A stretch of DNA of 64,000 bases, taken from Sphingobacterium sp. (GTDB lineage Bacteria > Bacteroidota > Bacteroidia > Sphingobacteriales > Sphingobacteriaceae). The position numbers and the translations under genes were made by a program. This document shows positions 16,748 through 28,000 of this stretch, piece after piece. The stretch's first letter is position 1. Each line of letters starts with the position of its first letter. The stretch lies in the NCBI GenBank assembly GCA_031253985.1, contig JAIRVH010000137.1:96040-160039 (forward strand). The letters run 5' to 3'. The notes beneath the pieces are model-generated. The model ran no database searches. It was not told the DNA's origin and saw only the letters and a program-made list of their open reading frames with translations.

Positions 16748-18088
16748 ATGATGGAGTTAAGCCAACGAATAAAACAACGAGTAAGTAGACTGGACGAGAA
16801 ATCTGTGGCCATTGTATTGGCCATTACAGCATTTTTGTGTTATACAAGTATGTATTCATTTAGAAAATCATTTACGGCATCTGCTTTTGCAAATGACACG
16901 ATTTTTGGTGTCGATTACAAAGTATGTATGGTAGTCATTCAAATGCTAGGCTATTTGTTGTCAAAATTTTATGGTATAAAATTTATTTCAGAAAGCAAAC
17001 AACGTAATAGAGGACGGTATTTCATCGGTTTGATTTGCATTTCATGGATAGGGCTTTTGGCTTTTGCGCTTTGTCCGAGACCTTGGAATGTTATTTTTCT
17101 TTTTATCAATGGTTTTCCCTTGGGCATGGTATGGGGATTGGTATTTAGTTATTTAGAAGGAAGGCGGTTTACAGAGATTATGGGAGCAGTTATGTCTGTG
17201 AGTTTAATCTTTGCTTCGGGACTAATTAAAACTGTTGGAAGATGGTTGATGTCTTCTTTTCATATTACTGAATTTTGGATGCCATTTTTGACGGGTTTAC
17301 TTTTTTTCCTGCCTTTTGTTTTTTGTGTATGGATTCTGGAAAATGCTCCCGGGCCAACAGTAGAGGACAAGAAGTTACGGACAGAGCGTGTTGCCATGGA
17401 TAGTAAGATGCGAAGACACTTTTTTAGAACCTTTATGCCTGGTATTGTATTGACCATTATTGTTTATACCATGCTGACTATTTTAAGGGATGTGCGGGAC
17501 AATTTTGAGGTAGAAATCTGGCAGATGCTACATGTAAAGGGGGCGGGTATTTTTGCAAAAGTTGATGGTACCATTTCCATTATTGTGCTTCTGCTAGTAA
17601 GTTGCTTGATTATGGTCAAAAACAATCTTAAAGCATTTAAGTTGATTCACTATATGATCATTATAGGTTTTCTGACTGCAGGTATTTCTACTTATTTGTT
17701 TACGAAACAATGGATTGATGGTTTAAGCTGGATGTTGCTCGTCGGCTTGGGTTTGTATATGGCCTATATTCCATATAATGCCATATTTTTTGAGCGAATG
17801 ATCGCTACATATCGCATGAAAAGTAACATTGGCTTTGTGATGTATATGGCGGATTCTATCGGCTATTTGGGTAGTTTTTTGATATTGGTAAATAAAGGGT
17901 TTATGCCAAATTCTGTTACCTGGGGAAATTACTTTATTCAATTGGTCTTTCTAGCCTCGATTACCGGAGCGATTTTGGGTATCTTTTCTCTTTTCTATTT
18001 CGTCCGAAAAAAAGAGCAGATGAAAGGAAACGATAATGAGTTGCTCGCTCCCTGGCATACAACAAAAGGAGAAGTGCAAATTAGTTAA
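16748..18088 (+). CDS. DUF5690-family MFS-like membrane transporter
   Basis: The 446-aa protein has about 12 hydrophobic segments and the start pattern of the DUF5690 family: a cytoplasmic N-terminus, then AITAFLCYTSMYSFRKSFTA, and GFPLGMVWGLVFSYLEGR in the first half. It resembles organophosphate/glycerol-3-phosphate-type MFS carriers at the YSFRK segment. It starts 34 bases after a good promoter and is 17 bp upstream of a TIGR03364-type flavin oxidase, so it may import that enzyme's substrate (possibly an aminophosphonate). The substrate is inferred from context only. ATG at 16751 is an equal start. Confidence 0.85.
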   Translation: MMELSQRIKQRVSRLDEKSVAIVLAITAFLCYTSMYSFRKSFTASAFANDTIFGVDYKVCMVVIQMLGYLLSKFYGIKFISESKQRNRGRYFIGLICISWIGLLAFALCPRPWNVIFLFINGFPLGMVWGLVFSYLEGRRFTEIMGAVMSVSLIFASGLIKTVGRWLMSSFHITEFWMPFLTGLLFFLPFVFCVWILENAPGPTVEDKKLRTERVAMDSKMRRHFFRTFMPGIVLTIIVYTMLTILRDVRDNFEVEIWQMLHVKGAGIFAKVDGTISIIVLLLVSCLIMVKNNLKAFKLIHYMIIIGFLTAGISTYLFTKQWIDGLSWMLLVGLGLYMAYIPYNAIFFERMIATYRMKSNIGFVMYMADSIGYLGSFLILVNKGFMPNSVTWGNYFIQLVFLASITGAILGIFSLFYFVRKKEQMKGNDNELLAPWHTTKGEVQIS

Positions 18089-18105
18089 CTATACTTTTTA
18101 TAAAG

Positions 18106-19260
18106 ATGAAAACAAATACATATGATTTAATTATTGTTGGGGGTGGGATTTTAGGAACTTTTCATGCTTATCACGCATTAAAAAAGGGATTGCGTGTGCT
18201 CCAGCTTGAAAAAGATAATTTTCCTGTGGGATCGACTGTTCGTAATTTTGGACAGGTGGTGCCATCGGGTATGGCTGGAGAATGGTTTGATTATGGCGTA
18301 CGGGGACTCGAAATATACCAGTCCATTCAGAAAGAAATGGATATATCGGTTAGAAATAACGGTAGCATCTATATCGCTTCGGATAATGATGAAGTGCAGG
18401 TCCTTCATGAGCTTTCCAAGTACTATCAGACAAAGGGATATCAACATCAACTTTGGTCACAGGAACAGGTTTTATCCAAATATCCGGTGATGAATGCGGA
18501 TTATGTCAGGGAGGCTATCTTTTTTCCGCAGGAGCTAAGTGTAGAACCGGAATCAATGATCAGCCAGCTGCATATTTATATGCAAAACAAATTCGCCGAT
18601 TACACCCTGAAATATGACACCACAATTGTGGCCTGTGAGGATAAAAATGATGGGGTAACTGTAACAAGCAGTATATTACAGCATTTTGAAGGAAAGAAAA
18701 TCCTTATATGCAATGGCTATGAATTCAAAATCTTATATCGATCGCTGTTTGATGATAGTGGTCTTGAAATTAGTAAGTTACAAATGATGCGCACCAAGCC
18801 GCTTGCACAAATCCAGTTGCCAGGGAATATCTTAACAGGATTGACCATTCGTCGGTATGAAAGCTTTGAGGAATATTGCCCCTCATTTCAAACAATTCCA
18901 ATACCCGATCATTATCAGGAGCTGCGAGATAATGGGATTCATATCTTATTTAAACAAGCTACGGATGGAAGTATTATTATCGGAGATTCTCATGAGTACG
19001 CAGCAGGCAATCGACTGGATGAACTGGGCTTTTCTGTAAATTCTTACATCAATGAATTGATGATTACAGAAGCTAATCGTATCATACCCATGAACCGCGA
19101 ATGGATTTCATCTTCCTGGGCAGGCTATTATTCGCAGCATAAAGATCATATACTTGAAGTAGATGTTACAGCTAGAATACACGTTAGAACCGGTATCGGA
19201 GGGAAAGGAATGACAGCAAGTGCTGGATATGCCGAAAAGTCTATTGAAAAGCTTTTTTAG
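18106..19260 (+). CDS. TIGR03364-like FAD-dependent amine oxidoreductase
   Basis: The 384-aa protein opens with the dinucleotide-binding motif DLIIVGGGILGTFHAYHALK and has the DAO/glycine-oxidase fold with the C-terminal GIGGKGMTASAG FAD motif. The NFGQVVPSGMAGEW segment is characteristic of the TIGR03364 group, which is found next to aminoethylphosphonate genes and is thought to oxidise (N-substituted) aminophosphonates or related amines. Here it is paired with a DUF5690 carrier and an XRE-cupin regulator. No phosphonatase or transaminase gene is adjacent, so the phosphonate link stays tentative. Confidence 0.85.
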   Translation: MKTNTYDLIIVGGGILGTFHAYHALKKGLRVLQLEKDNFPVGSTVRNFGQVVPSGMAGEWFDYGVRGLEIYQSIQKEMDISVRNNGSIYIASDNDEVQVLHELSKYYQTKGYQHQLWSQEQVLSKYPVMNADYVREAIFFPQELSVEPESMISQLHIYMQNKFADYTLKYDTTIVACEDKNDGVTVTSSILQHFEGKKILICNGYEFKILYRSLFDDSGLEISKLQMMRTKPLAQIQLPGNILTGLTIRRYESFEEYCPSFQTIPIPDHYQELRDNGIHILFKQATDGSIIIGDSHEYAAGNRLDELGFSVNSYINELMITEANRIIPMNREWISSSWAGYYSQHKDHILEVDVTARIHVRTGIGGKGMTASAGYAEKSIEKLF

Positions 19261-19273
19261 ATTAAAAATGTCG

Positions 19274-19310
19274 AAGAGCTTCGCTATCCCTTAGCGAGGC
19301 TCTTTTGTTT
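19274..19310 (+). terminator. Rho-independent terminator
   Basis: A 13-base stem with one mismatch (19274-19286 with 19292-19304), a five-base loop and a T-rich tail lie just after the flavin-oxidase stop. Confidence 0.8.
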
Positions 19311-19649
19311 TTTGCCGCAGCGACTTGTTAAATAACATTCTTCCTGGGAAGTTTAGACCAATATTTTCTTTGCATTTTTCGATTGATTTTTTCTAATCCG
19401 TTTCCAGTGGCTTAGGGGTGGACCGTTTTTTTGCACCTTGATAAAGCGACTGTCATGAAAGCTAATTAGTAAATAACTTATTTATTAGGAAGATCTGTTA
19501 TAGATCTTTTTAATTGCATCAACTATTTTAATAGTTGTTTGTTCTTTATAAAACATTGCCTGATCAATACTTCCTTATTATTTAGGCGTTCAACAATGTT
19601 TTTATTAACTTCACGGACAAAATAAACCAGATCTAAATATTAGAAGTGA
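19305..19649. other. Gene-free spacer with two small hairpins before the hybrid kinase
   Basis: No ORF is convincing here. Two short inverted repeats are visible: AAGATCT/AGATCTT at 19490-19508 (followed by T4) and CAACTATT/AATAGTTG at 19520-19537. They may be an attenuator-like structure in the hybrid-kinase leader, or chance in AT-rich DNA. No clean promoter was found. Confidence 0.4.
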
Positions 19650-22600
19650 ATGGCAAATAACGTTTTTCCTGCAAATGAGTTAAGAAGGATAGAAAAATTA
19701 AAGTCCTATGAGTTAATGGGGCTCGGAAAAGACCCAGAATTGGACGTTTTTGCCCAAGCGGCCTGTTTAATTACAGACTGTCCTGCTGCTTTAATTGCGA
19801 TGATGGAGCAAGAAACACAGCGGATTCAGAGTTGCGTTGGGATGGAATTGGACACCGTTGAACGGAAGAATACAGTCTGTCAATATACGATAATGAGTAA
19901 AGAGGTCCTTGTCATCGAAGACACTTTTGAAGACCCGCGCTCATCTTCCAATCCTTTGATTCGCGAAGGAAATATCCGTTTTTATGCTGGTGTTCCTCTT
20001 TTGGATGATGATGGCGATGCACTTGGGACAATCTGTGTAATTGATTTCCAGCCTAAAAAGCTGTCTGATAAACAAAGAGATTCACTGGCTGAACTTGGTA
20101 AGGCTGTAACTAAAATATTATTAGGTAAGAAACGAAAAGTACAGGCAGGTTACTTCTCCGAAATATTTCATTTAACCAACAATATTATTTGCGTATTGGA
20201 TGAAGAACGCAATGTAAAAGAAGTCAACCCTGCATTTAGCAAAGTCCTAGGCCTGTCCAGATCAACTAGTTTGGGCAAATCTATTTTTACATTGTTGGGA
20301 GATGTACAAAAGACCTTGGTTTCAGATTTAAGCCGGATCGAAGAAACAAAATATGGGGTTCAATCAACGACCACGACACCAATAGAAAATGGGCAGACGG
20401 TCGAGATTGAATGGCATTTTAAATATGATCCTATCAACCATGATATTCTGGCTTTTGGTAGAAACGTAACAAAAGAGCGTGAAGAAAAACTCAAATTGGA
20501 GAATTCCGAACGTAGATTCCGCAGCTTCTTTGAAAATGCAATTGGTCTTATGAGCATGCATGATATGGAAGGCAATATTCTATCTGTCAATGAAAAAGGA
20601 AGAGAAATATTGCGTTACGCCAAAGATGAGGTTAAAGGGCTTAATCTAAAGCAGCTAGTTCCAGCACATCATGTAGGCATGGTTGAAGAATATCTCAAGC
20701 GCATTGCGGAAAATAGGGAGGATTCTGGTATGATGGTTTTACAAACCAAAGACGGTGAAGATATCTCTTGGCTTTACCACAATATGCTGGAAACCGATGA
20801 GAATGGACGGTCTTATGTAGTCAGTACCGCATTGAATATGACGGATCGATTGCGGCTAGAGAATGATCTTTTACATACCAAACAAATCCTGGAGCAGACA
20901 AATGCTGTAGCCCAGGTTGGGGGATGGGAGGTGAATCTGGTCGAAAACAAGGTGTATTGGTCCGATTCGACCAAGTTAATTCATGGTGTAAGTCCTGATT
21001 TTACACCTGATTTTGAACATGCCATCGGATTTTATGAGCCAGAAAGCCAGGTTATTTTACGTCGGATTTTTGAAGATGCTATTAAGAATAGAACAGCTTA
21101 TGATACAGAGTTACGTCTATTAAAGCAACATGGAGAGTCAATTTGGGTGCGGGTAAAAGGTATTCCCGAATTTGAGAACGATGTTTGTAAGCGTGTATTT
21201 GGAATTATTCAGGATATAGATCATAGTAAATCGCTCTTTCTGGAATTGGAGCGTAAAGAATCGATGTTACGTGCGTTTGTAGATTATGTCCCGGCGTCTG
21301 TTGCGATGTTTGACCGTGATTTTAACTATATTTCGGTCAGTAATCAATGGTTGGAAGATTTTCATGAAGGGACAAGTTTGCCGCCTAATAGCAACTTTTT
21401 TAAACTGTTTCCAAATATTCCGGAAGACCGGAAAAAAATCTACCTCGATGCGCTAGAAGGCGTACCTTATAAGAATACCGATGAGGTTATACAGGCCGGA
21501 GGAATTGCAGATGCACAACATTTCAATTGGGAAGTAAGACCATGGCATCTTGCAGACGGAAGTATAGGTGGCATCATTATTTTTACGCAAAACATTACGG
21601 AGTCGGTAAAAATAAATGATGAATTAAAATTAGCAAAAGACAGGGCTGATCTAGCGAGTAAAGCAAAGTCCGAATTCCTCGCGAATATGAGTCATGAAAT
21701 TCGAACGCCATTAAACGGTGTGATCGGATTCTCAGATTTGTTGTTAAAGACACCGTTAAATGATACGCAGTTACAGTACCTGGGTTACATCAATGAATCG
21801 GGAAATAGTCTATTGAATATTATCAATGACATTTTAGACTTTTCAAAAATTGAATCGGGTAAACTCGAATTATTTGTTGATAAATATAATGTATATGATG
21901 TAGCCAATCAGGTTATTAATGTTGTTCTCTATCAGGCTCAGCGAAAAGATGTCGAACTGCTTTTGAATATTGAGCAAGGTCTACCAGCTTTTGTCTGGGT
22001 TGATGAAGCACGTATTAAGCAAGTGTTGGTCAATTTACTGGGGAATGCTGTCAAGTTTACAGAAAAAGGCGAAATCGAATTTAAGATCAGTAAGCTTCGT
22101 AACGATAATGATAAATTAACCCTACGATTTGCAGTTAGGGATACCGGTATCGGAATTCCGCCAGAGAAGCAACAACGTATTTTTGATGCCTTCACACAAG
22201 AAGATAGCTCGGTAAGTAAGCGTTATGGCGGTACTGGACTCGGTTTGACAATTTCCAACAACCTGTTGAAATATATGGGAAGTAAATTAAATCTGGAAAG
22301 TGAGCTCGGTGTTGGATCAACATTCTATTTTGATATTGAAGTGCAATGCGAGGAAATGGAAGAGGAGGATATAGATTTGCCTTTAAATCGTGTCCTTGTT
22401 GTCGATGATAACGCGAATAATCGGATGATCCTTCAGCATATGCTCTCCTATAAAAATGTCGAATCTGTCCTCGCAGAAAACGGTATGGAAGCCTTACAGT
22501 TACTCATGAAGGGCGAGCGTTTCGATGTTATTTTAATGGATTATCACATGCCGATATTATCGGGTCTCGAAACCATCGAAAAAATCAAAGAGCTGTTTAG

Positions 22601-23570
22601 AAAGCAAGAAGAAGGGATTCCATTGATCGTGTTGCATACTTCTTCGGAAGAACACGAGGTTATTTCGGCATTTAGACAAGAAGAAAGGTCATTCTGCCTA
22701 CTTAAACCTATTAAATCAGAAGAATTGTATTCGACTTTACGGCGGGCGATACAACAAAATAAAGAAGATGAAAGCCTGTTGAGAGCCCAGACAAACTTGT
22801 CCTTGTCAGGGGATTTATATGGTCAGGATGTTCAGGTTTTGCTAGCAGACGATAACGCGGTCAATATGGCCCTCAACTTAAGAATGATGGCTAGTATAAT
22901 GCCAGGGGCGCGCTTAACTGAGGTGTCAGACGGGGCTCAGGCAATTCGTGCCTGTAGAGAAAAAATATTTGATTTTATTTTAATGGACGTTCAGATGCCA
23001 GAGGTGGACGGCATCGAAGCAACCAAACAGATCCGACTGATGGAAGGGTATGCCGAGACACCTATTATCGGCGTTACAGCCGGTAATATATCGGGCGAAA
23101 AGGAACGCTGTCTGGCGGCAGGGATGTCGGACTTTTTAGCTAAACCCATTCGACAGCAGGACTTATTCAAAGCGTTGGAAAAAGCAATGTTAGCTGTACA
23201 GCCTAGTGCTGCTGAATCCTCTGACTTTGAAGACTTAGATCAGCATTTGGACATGCGCCGTCTGGAAGAACAGGCAGGTGATGATCCTGCATTTTTATCC
23301 TTTTTTCTGGATCTGGTCATCAGGGAAATAACTGGATCCAGAAAGCAACTAACGGAGGCAGTGGATGCAAACGATATTGTGCGCGTTAAAGAACTCTTGC
23401 ACAAGTTGCGGGGAACTTCGTCGACTGCTGGACTGGTTAAGCTGGCGCAAATGACTAAAGACCTGGAGACAAGTTCGACGATTGAAGCTGACCTTGCGGT
23501 CGCTTTTGTAGCAATCGAACAAGAAATGGATATCGGACTGGAACTAATTACGAAAATCTTAAATAAATAA
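19650..23570 (+). CDS. Hybrid sensor histidine kinase with GAF, PAS repeats, two receivers and Hpt
   Basis: The 1306-aa protein has no membrane segment, so it is a cytoplasmic sensor. In order it shows a GAF domain (about 10-155), about four PAS domains (165-280, 285-405, 410-530, 540-660), HisKA with phospho-His682 in MSHEIRTPLNG, the ATPase domain (G boxes DTGIGI and GGTGLGL), receiver 1 with Asp964, receiver 2 with Asp1113, and a C-terminal Hpt domain with His1251 in LLHKLRGT. This is a complete His-Asp-His relay in one chain. It is followed after four bases by a single-domain response regulator, probably the terminal acceptor. The downstream HEAT, glycosyltransferase/sulfatase and YaiO genes suggest that the signal controls an envelope polymer. 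Confidence 0.93.
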   Translation: MANNVFPANELRRIEKLKSYELMGLGKDPELDVFAQAACLITDCPAALIAMMEQETQRIQSCVGMELDTVERKNTVCQYTIMSKEVLVIEDTFEDPRSSSNPLIREGNIRFYAGVPLLDDDGDALGTICVIDFQPKKLSDKQRDSLAELGKAVTKILLGKKRKVQAGYFSEIFHLTNNIICVLDEERNVKEVNPAFSKVLGLSRSTSLGKSIFTLLGDVQKTLVSDLSRIEETKYGVQSTTTTPIENGQTVEIEWHFKYDPINHDILAFGRNVTKEREEKLKLENSERRFRSFFENAIGLMSMHDMEGNILSVNEKGREILRYAKDEVKGLNLKQLVPAHHVGMVEEYLKRIAENREDSGMMVLQTKDGEDISWLYHNMLETDENGRSYVVSTALNMTDRLRLENDLLHTKQILEQTNAVAQVGGWEVNLVENKVYWSDSTKLIHGVSPDFTPDFEHAIGFYEPESQVILRRIFEDAIKNRTAYDTELRLLKQHGESIWVRVKGIPEFENDVCKRVFGIIQDIDHSKSLFLELERKESMLRAFVDYVPASVAMFDRDFNYISVSNQWLEDFHEGTSLPPNSNFFKLFPNIPEDRKKIYLDALEGVPYKNTDEVIQAGGIADAQHFNWEVRPWHLADGSIGGIIIFTQNITESVKINDELKLAKDRADLASKAKSEFLANMSHEIRTPLNGVIGFSDLLLKTPLNDTQLQYLGYINESGNSLLNIINDILDFSKIESGKLELFVDKYNVYDVANQVINVVLYQAQRKDVELLLNIEQGLPAFVWVDEARIKQVLVNLLGNAVKFTEKGEIEFKISKLRNDNDKLTLRFAVRDTGIGIPPEKQQRIFDAFTQEDSSVSKRYGGTGLGLTISNNLLKYMGSKLNLESELGVGSTFYFDIEVQCEEMEEEDIDLPLNRVLVVDDNANNRMILQHMLSYKNVESVLAENGMEALQLLMKGERFDVILMDYHMPILSGLETIEKIKELFRKQEEGIPLIVLHTSSEEHEVISAFRQEERSFCLLKPIKSEELYSTLRRAIQQNKEDESLLRAQTNLSLSGDLYGQDVQVLLADDNAVNMALNLRMMASIMPGARLTEVSDGAQAIRACREKIFDFILMDVQMPEVDGIEATKQIRLMEGYAETPIIGVTAGNISGEKERCLAAGMSDFLAKPIRQQDLFKALEKAMLAVQPSAAESSDFEDLDQHLDMRRLEEQAGDDPAFLSFFLDLVIREITGSRKQLTEAVDANDIVRVKELLHKLRGTSSTAGLVKLAQMTKDLETSSTIEADLAVAFVAIEQEMDIGLELITKILNK

Positions 23571-23574
23571 TGAT

Positions 23575-23931
23575 ATGTTGATTTTAATAGCTGAAGACGA
23601 CGAATTGATACTGCGTACTGTTGAACACAAACTAGTAAAAGAAGGACACGACGTGGTGCTGACCAGAAATGGCCGTGAAGCCATTGAAAAAATTAATGAG
23701 CTGGATTTGGATTTGGTGGTTACGGATATTATGATGCCTTTTGCTTCTGGTATTGAAATTCTTTCAGCGATAAAAAGTATAGGAAAGAAGATTCCGGTTA
23801 TTGTATTGTCGAGTATGGGGCAGGAAGAGGTCGTGGTCGATGCCTTTGATTTAGGAGCATCGGATTTTATGGTTAAGCCATTTAGTCCAAACGAACTCAT
23901 TTTAAGAATAAAACGCTTAACAAATAAATAA
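23575..23931 (+). CDS. Single-domain (CheY-like) response regulator
   Basis: The 118-aa receiver domain has acidic cluster AEDDE, phospho-Asp51 in LVVTDIMMP, Ser in VLSSM and Lys in MVKPFS. There is no output domain, so it must act by protein contact. It starts four bases after the hybrid kinase stop and ends nine bases before the HEAT protein start. It probably receives phosphate from the kinase's Hpt domain and acts on the HEAT/glycosyltransferase proteins encoded next. Partner choice is inference from order. Confidence 0.93.
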   Translation: MLILIAEDDELILRTVEHKLVKEGHDVVLTRNGREAIEKINELDLDLVVTDIMMPFASGIEILSAIKSIGKKIPVIVLSSMGQEEVVVDAFDLGASDFMVKPFSPNELILRIKRLTNK

Positions 23932-23940
23932 AGTTAATTT

Positions 23941-25008
23941 ATGCATCACCACATCCAGCTGCATGAGCTTATACTAGCGATTGTTATCGTGTTGATTTTA
24001 GTATTGCTTTTAATCATCACGGTGTTGGCCTATAGTTTCTATAGCTATCGGATCTTGCACAACAGACAATCCTGGCGGCAGATCATCGAGTATAAGATTA
24101 TGGAGACAATTGTTGGAAGCGATGACAGCGACGATAGAGATCGGGAATTTGCAGAACATTTAAAGGAACCTTCATTTCGGGCACTTTTCTTAGATGTACT
24201 CGTCGACTCGGATAGGAAGTTTTCAGGTGGGGCTAAACAGTCGATCAATAGATTGTTTCATGATTTTAAATTGGAAGACGAAGCCTGGAGAAAACTTAGG
24301 CATCGAAGAGCTTATTTGGTTGCCGGTGGTGTACAGGAGCTCGCGGCGATGAATGTCGAACAAGCAATCCCCGAGATAACAGATAAGTTAAACGATCCCC
24401 GTACAGCCGTTTATCAGGAGGCTCAATATGCAATTGTAACTTTTAAGGGATATGAAGGGCTCGGTTTTTTGGAACATTTTGATAGGCCGCTATCAGACTG
24501 GCAGCAACTTCGTCTTTTGTACTCTATTCATGATATACCTGAAAGTTCTGATTTACATGTCGATACCTGGATTAAGAGTACAAATGATACAGTTGTTGTA
24601 TTCACCTTACGACTGATCCGGAAATTTAGATTAATGACGTTTTATACAGAAGTTTTTCATCTATTGAACCATTCCTCTACAAAGGTTCGAGTACAGGCCA
24701 TACGGACTTTGCAGGCGATTGAGAACAGTACGACAATCCAACAATTTATGTCCATTTTTGGCCAGCAGCCCATTGAGGTACAAAATGAGATCCTAAAAGC
24801 CATGAAGGTTGCCAAAAGTAGAGAATGTGAACGCTTTCTAAAGGATCAATTGTGGAATCATACTGCGGTGTCTATTAAAATCTCCGCGGCAGAAGTACTT
24901 GTAGTTTTGGGAGAAGAACAATATTTACGTGATATTTCACAAAATGAAGATACTTACGACGAACTAATACAAATCATTAAACACGCTTTGCAAGAGAAAA
25001 AATGTTAG
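23941..25008 (+). CDS. Membrane-anchored HEAT-repeat protein
   Basis: The 355-aa protein has one N-terminal membrane helix (about 8-35) and then alpha-helical HEAT-type repeats (about 105-345). These include INRLFHDFKLEDEAWRKL, a NDPRTAVYQEAQYAIV unit and a SSTKVRVQAIRTLQAIE unit. Such scaffolds hold protein partners at the inner face of the membrane. It lies between the response regulator and the glycosyltransferase, overlapping the latter by 7 bp, so it likely couples the regulator to the enzyme. No catalytic motif is visible. Confidence 0.88.
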   Translation: MHHHIQLHELILAIVIVLILVLLLIITVLAYSFYSYRILHNRQSWRQIIEYKIMETIVGSDDSDDRDREFAEHLKEPSFRALFLDVLVDSDRKFSGGAKQSINRLFHDFKLEDEAWRKLRHRRAYLVAGGVQELAAMNVEQAIPEITDKLNDPRTAVYQEAQYAIVTFKGYEGLGFLEHFDRPLSDWQQLRLLYSIHDIPESSDLHVDTWIKSTNDTVVVFTLRLIRKFRLMTFYTEVFHLLNHSSTKVRVQAIRTLQAIENSTTIQQFMSIFGQQPIEVQNEILKAMKVAKSRECERFLKDQLWNHTAVSIKISAAEVLVVLGEEQYLRDISQNEDTYDELIQIIKHALQEKKC

Positions 25009-28000
25009 AGTTTTCCCATATTGTATACGAAATTATAGTTTGGTTATTTTTACTGTACTCTGCTGCAGTGTTCATAATCTATGCCTGGATAGGATTATAT
25101 GCTTATGGAGCTGTATTTCGTTATAAACACAATAACACGTTTACAGATTATAGCATTATTGCCACAAACCCCAATGCACCTACATTCAGTCTAATTGCAC
25201 CAGCTTATAACGAGGGGATGACCATCGTTGAGAATGTACGTTCTCTGTTGTCGCTTTATTACCATAATCTCGAAATTATTATTGTGAATGACGGTAGTAA
25301 GGATGACTCTATTTTGAAATTAATAGAATCTTATGAACTTGAACCGACCTCTTTTTTTGTTCAGGGAAATATCGAAACGAAGTTAATCAGGGGAATTTAT
25401 AAAAGTAAGAACCCTGCCTTTAAGAAACTGATCGTCGTCGACAAGGAAAATGGGGGTAAAGCTGACGCGCTCAATGTTGGTGTTAATATTTCTTCCGGTG
25501 ATTACATTGTGTGTATCGATGTCGATTGTATTTTGGAACAGGATGCTATTTTAAAACTGGCGAAGCCATTTTTGGAACAGACCGACAAACGCGTTATTGC
25601 CTGTGGCGGTGTCATACGCCTAGCCAACAATTGTAATGTTGTCAATGGATCTGTCGTCGATGTCAACCTACCTAAATCATGGCTGGGGCGTACTCAGGCC
25701 TTAGAGTATATCCGAGCTTTTATATTAGGCCGGATGGCTTGGTCCCGGGCTTCTGGGTTAATTCTTATTTCAGGAGCATTTGGCGCTTTCGATCGGGAGA
25801 TCGTATTGGCTTGTGGTGGTTATGATCGAAATACGGTCGGTGAGGATATGGAGCTTGTTGTTCGGATGCGACGTTATATGGAGGAGCAAAAGCAAGCCTA
25901 TGAAGTGGTTAATATTCCTGATCCTTTGTGCTGGACGGAGGTGCCCGAATCGAAAGAGGTTTTACGTAAGCAGCGTAACCGTTGGATGAGAGGTACGATG
26001 GAAACCCTATGGAAACATCGGAAGCTAATGTTCAATCCGAAATACGGACGTTTTGGTATGGTCAGTATGCCATACTGGTTCTTTTTTGAGTTCTTGGGAC
26101 CTATAGTTGAATTTACAGGTTACATCGTCTTTTTGATCTTTTTTATTTTAGGCATAATCAATTGGCCATTTTTCTTCGCATTATTTGCACTCGTCATTGC
26201 TTCAGGAATTTTATATTCTATTTATGCGATTTTGGTTGATCTTGTTAGCCATCAGGTCTATTCAAAGAAACGGGATCTTTCTACTTTAATTACCACTGCT
26301 ATTCTTGAACCCTTGTATTTTCACCCTATCGTTGTTAAAGCAGGCGTACAGGGAGTGGTCGATTACTTTCGTAAACAGCATGGCTGGGGCGAAATGACGC
26401 GGCAAGGCTTTCAGCAAAAGGATGCCAATGAGTCCATTTGGAAATATTTTGGCCAGCGAATAAATGTATCGTTACAGAGCCTCGGGCCGGTGATGTTGGT
26501 TTTCTTTGCTTTGTATATGTTATCTGTCGGCGTTGAATGGTGGTGGTATGGCCGCCGTTTTACGCAGCTTTCGGAATCACATGCCGGGAAATATCTCTTT
26601 TTCGATAATCTGGTATTTCTCTTTCAATCTTTAGGTTTTCTGGGGATAGCTTATTTGTTGCTTCAGTTTTTAAGCAGTTTTTGGGCGAGATTGTTATTGG
26701 TCATCTCATTCTCTTTTATGGTCGTCATGCAATTCATCCTGTTTTTATATTTCGGCGAATCAAGAAACCTGCTCGGGGCCGATATGTTTTATTACAGTTC
26801 GGAAGAGATGAAGCAAATTTTGGAAGCTAGCGGTATGCTGAGTTTTACCAACATTGCTTTACTCTTATTGCTGATTGTGATCTCTTGGGTTCCGCTTTGG
26901 ATAGCCAACAAACAGACTTTCAAAAAATCCTATACCGGTATCGCATTGCTATCTTTGGGGGTCGTATCATTTTTTATCTCCTCGGCTTCAATTTTGGGTA
27001 ATGGTTCAGAAAAAGATGAATTTGTAGCCAATGCAAGCCGCAGTAAGTGGCGTTATTTTTTCGAATCCAATTTATCGAATTATGTGGATGAGCATCCGGG
27101 GATGCTCGCTATGTTCAATAAGGACGACGATGATGCAAAAGTGCTGGATACCAAATTCCCCTTCCTGAAAAAAGAAGATACCAAGGATTTCCTGGGGACC
27201 TATTTGCAGAAAACAACGAAGGCACCCAATTTGGTCTTTCTTATTATCGAAGGGTTAGGGCACGCATATAGTTCTGAAAATGGCTATATCGGTAATTTTA
27301 CGCCGTTTATAGGCTCATTAAAAAAGCAGTCATTGTATTGGGATAATAATATGAGTTCTTCCGGTCGGACATTTTCCGTGTTGCCTACCATAACAGGTTC
27401 ATTGCCATTTGCGATGCATGGTTTTCTTGAACAGGATACCTTGCCTGATAATTTTAACCTATTCAATATTCTGAAGAGCAATGGCTTTAACACCGGATTT
27501 TTCTATGGTGGTCACTCCAATTTCGATTTCATGAAAAAATTCATGGACTATAATAAAATCGATATGCTCATTGACCAGGCCGCTTTTGGGCCACCTTATA
27601 AAAAGCTGCCTGAAAAAGGAGGGGAGAGCTGGGGCTACGAGGATCAAGCCGTATTTAGTAAACTGCTCGAAGTTCAAAAAGTACAGGAGCATCCCTATTT
27701 TCATGTTCTTTTGACTTTATCTACACATAATCCATTTTTGATTAATAATACGGCTCATTATGAACAGTTATTTGATCAGCGGATAGCGACATTGAACCTT
27801 ACGCCGGATCAAAAAAAGTGGGCTTTAGAAAACCGGACCCAGCTTGTTTCCGTACTGAATCTGGATGAAGCGATGGAACAGTTCTTTAATGAATATAAAA
27901 AGAGAGCAGATTTTGCAAATACAATTTTTGTAATAACAGGAGATCATGCAATGCCTGAGATACCTTTGCAAAGTAAAATAGATCGTTATCATGTACCCTT

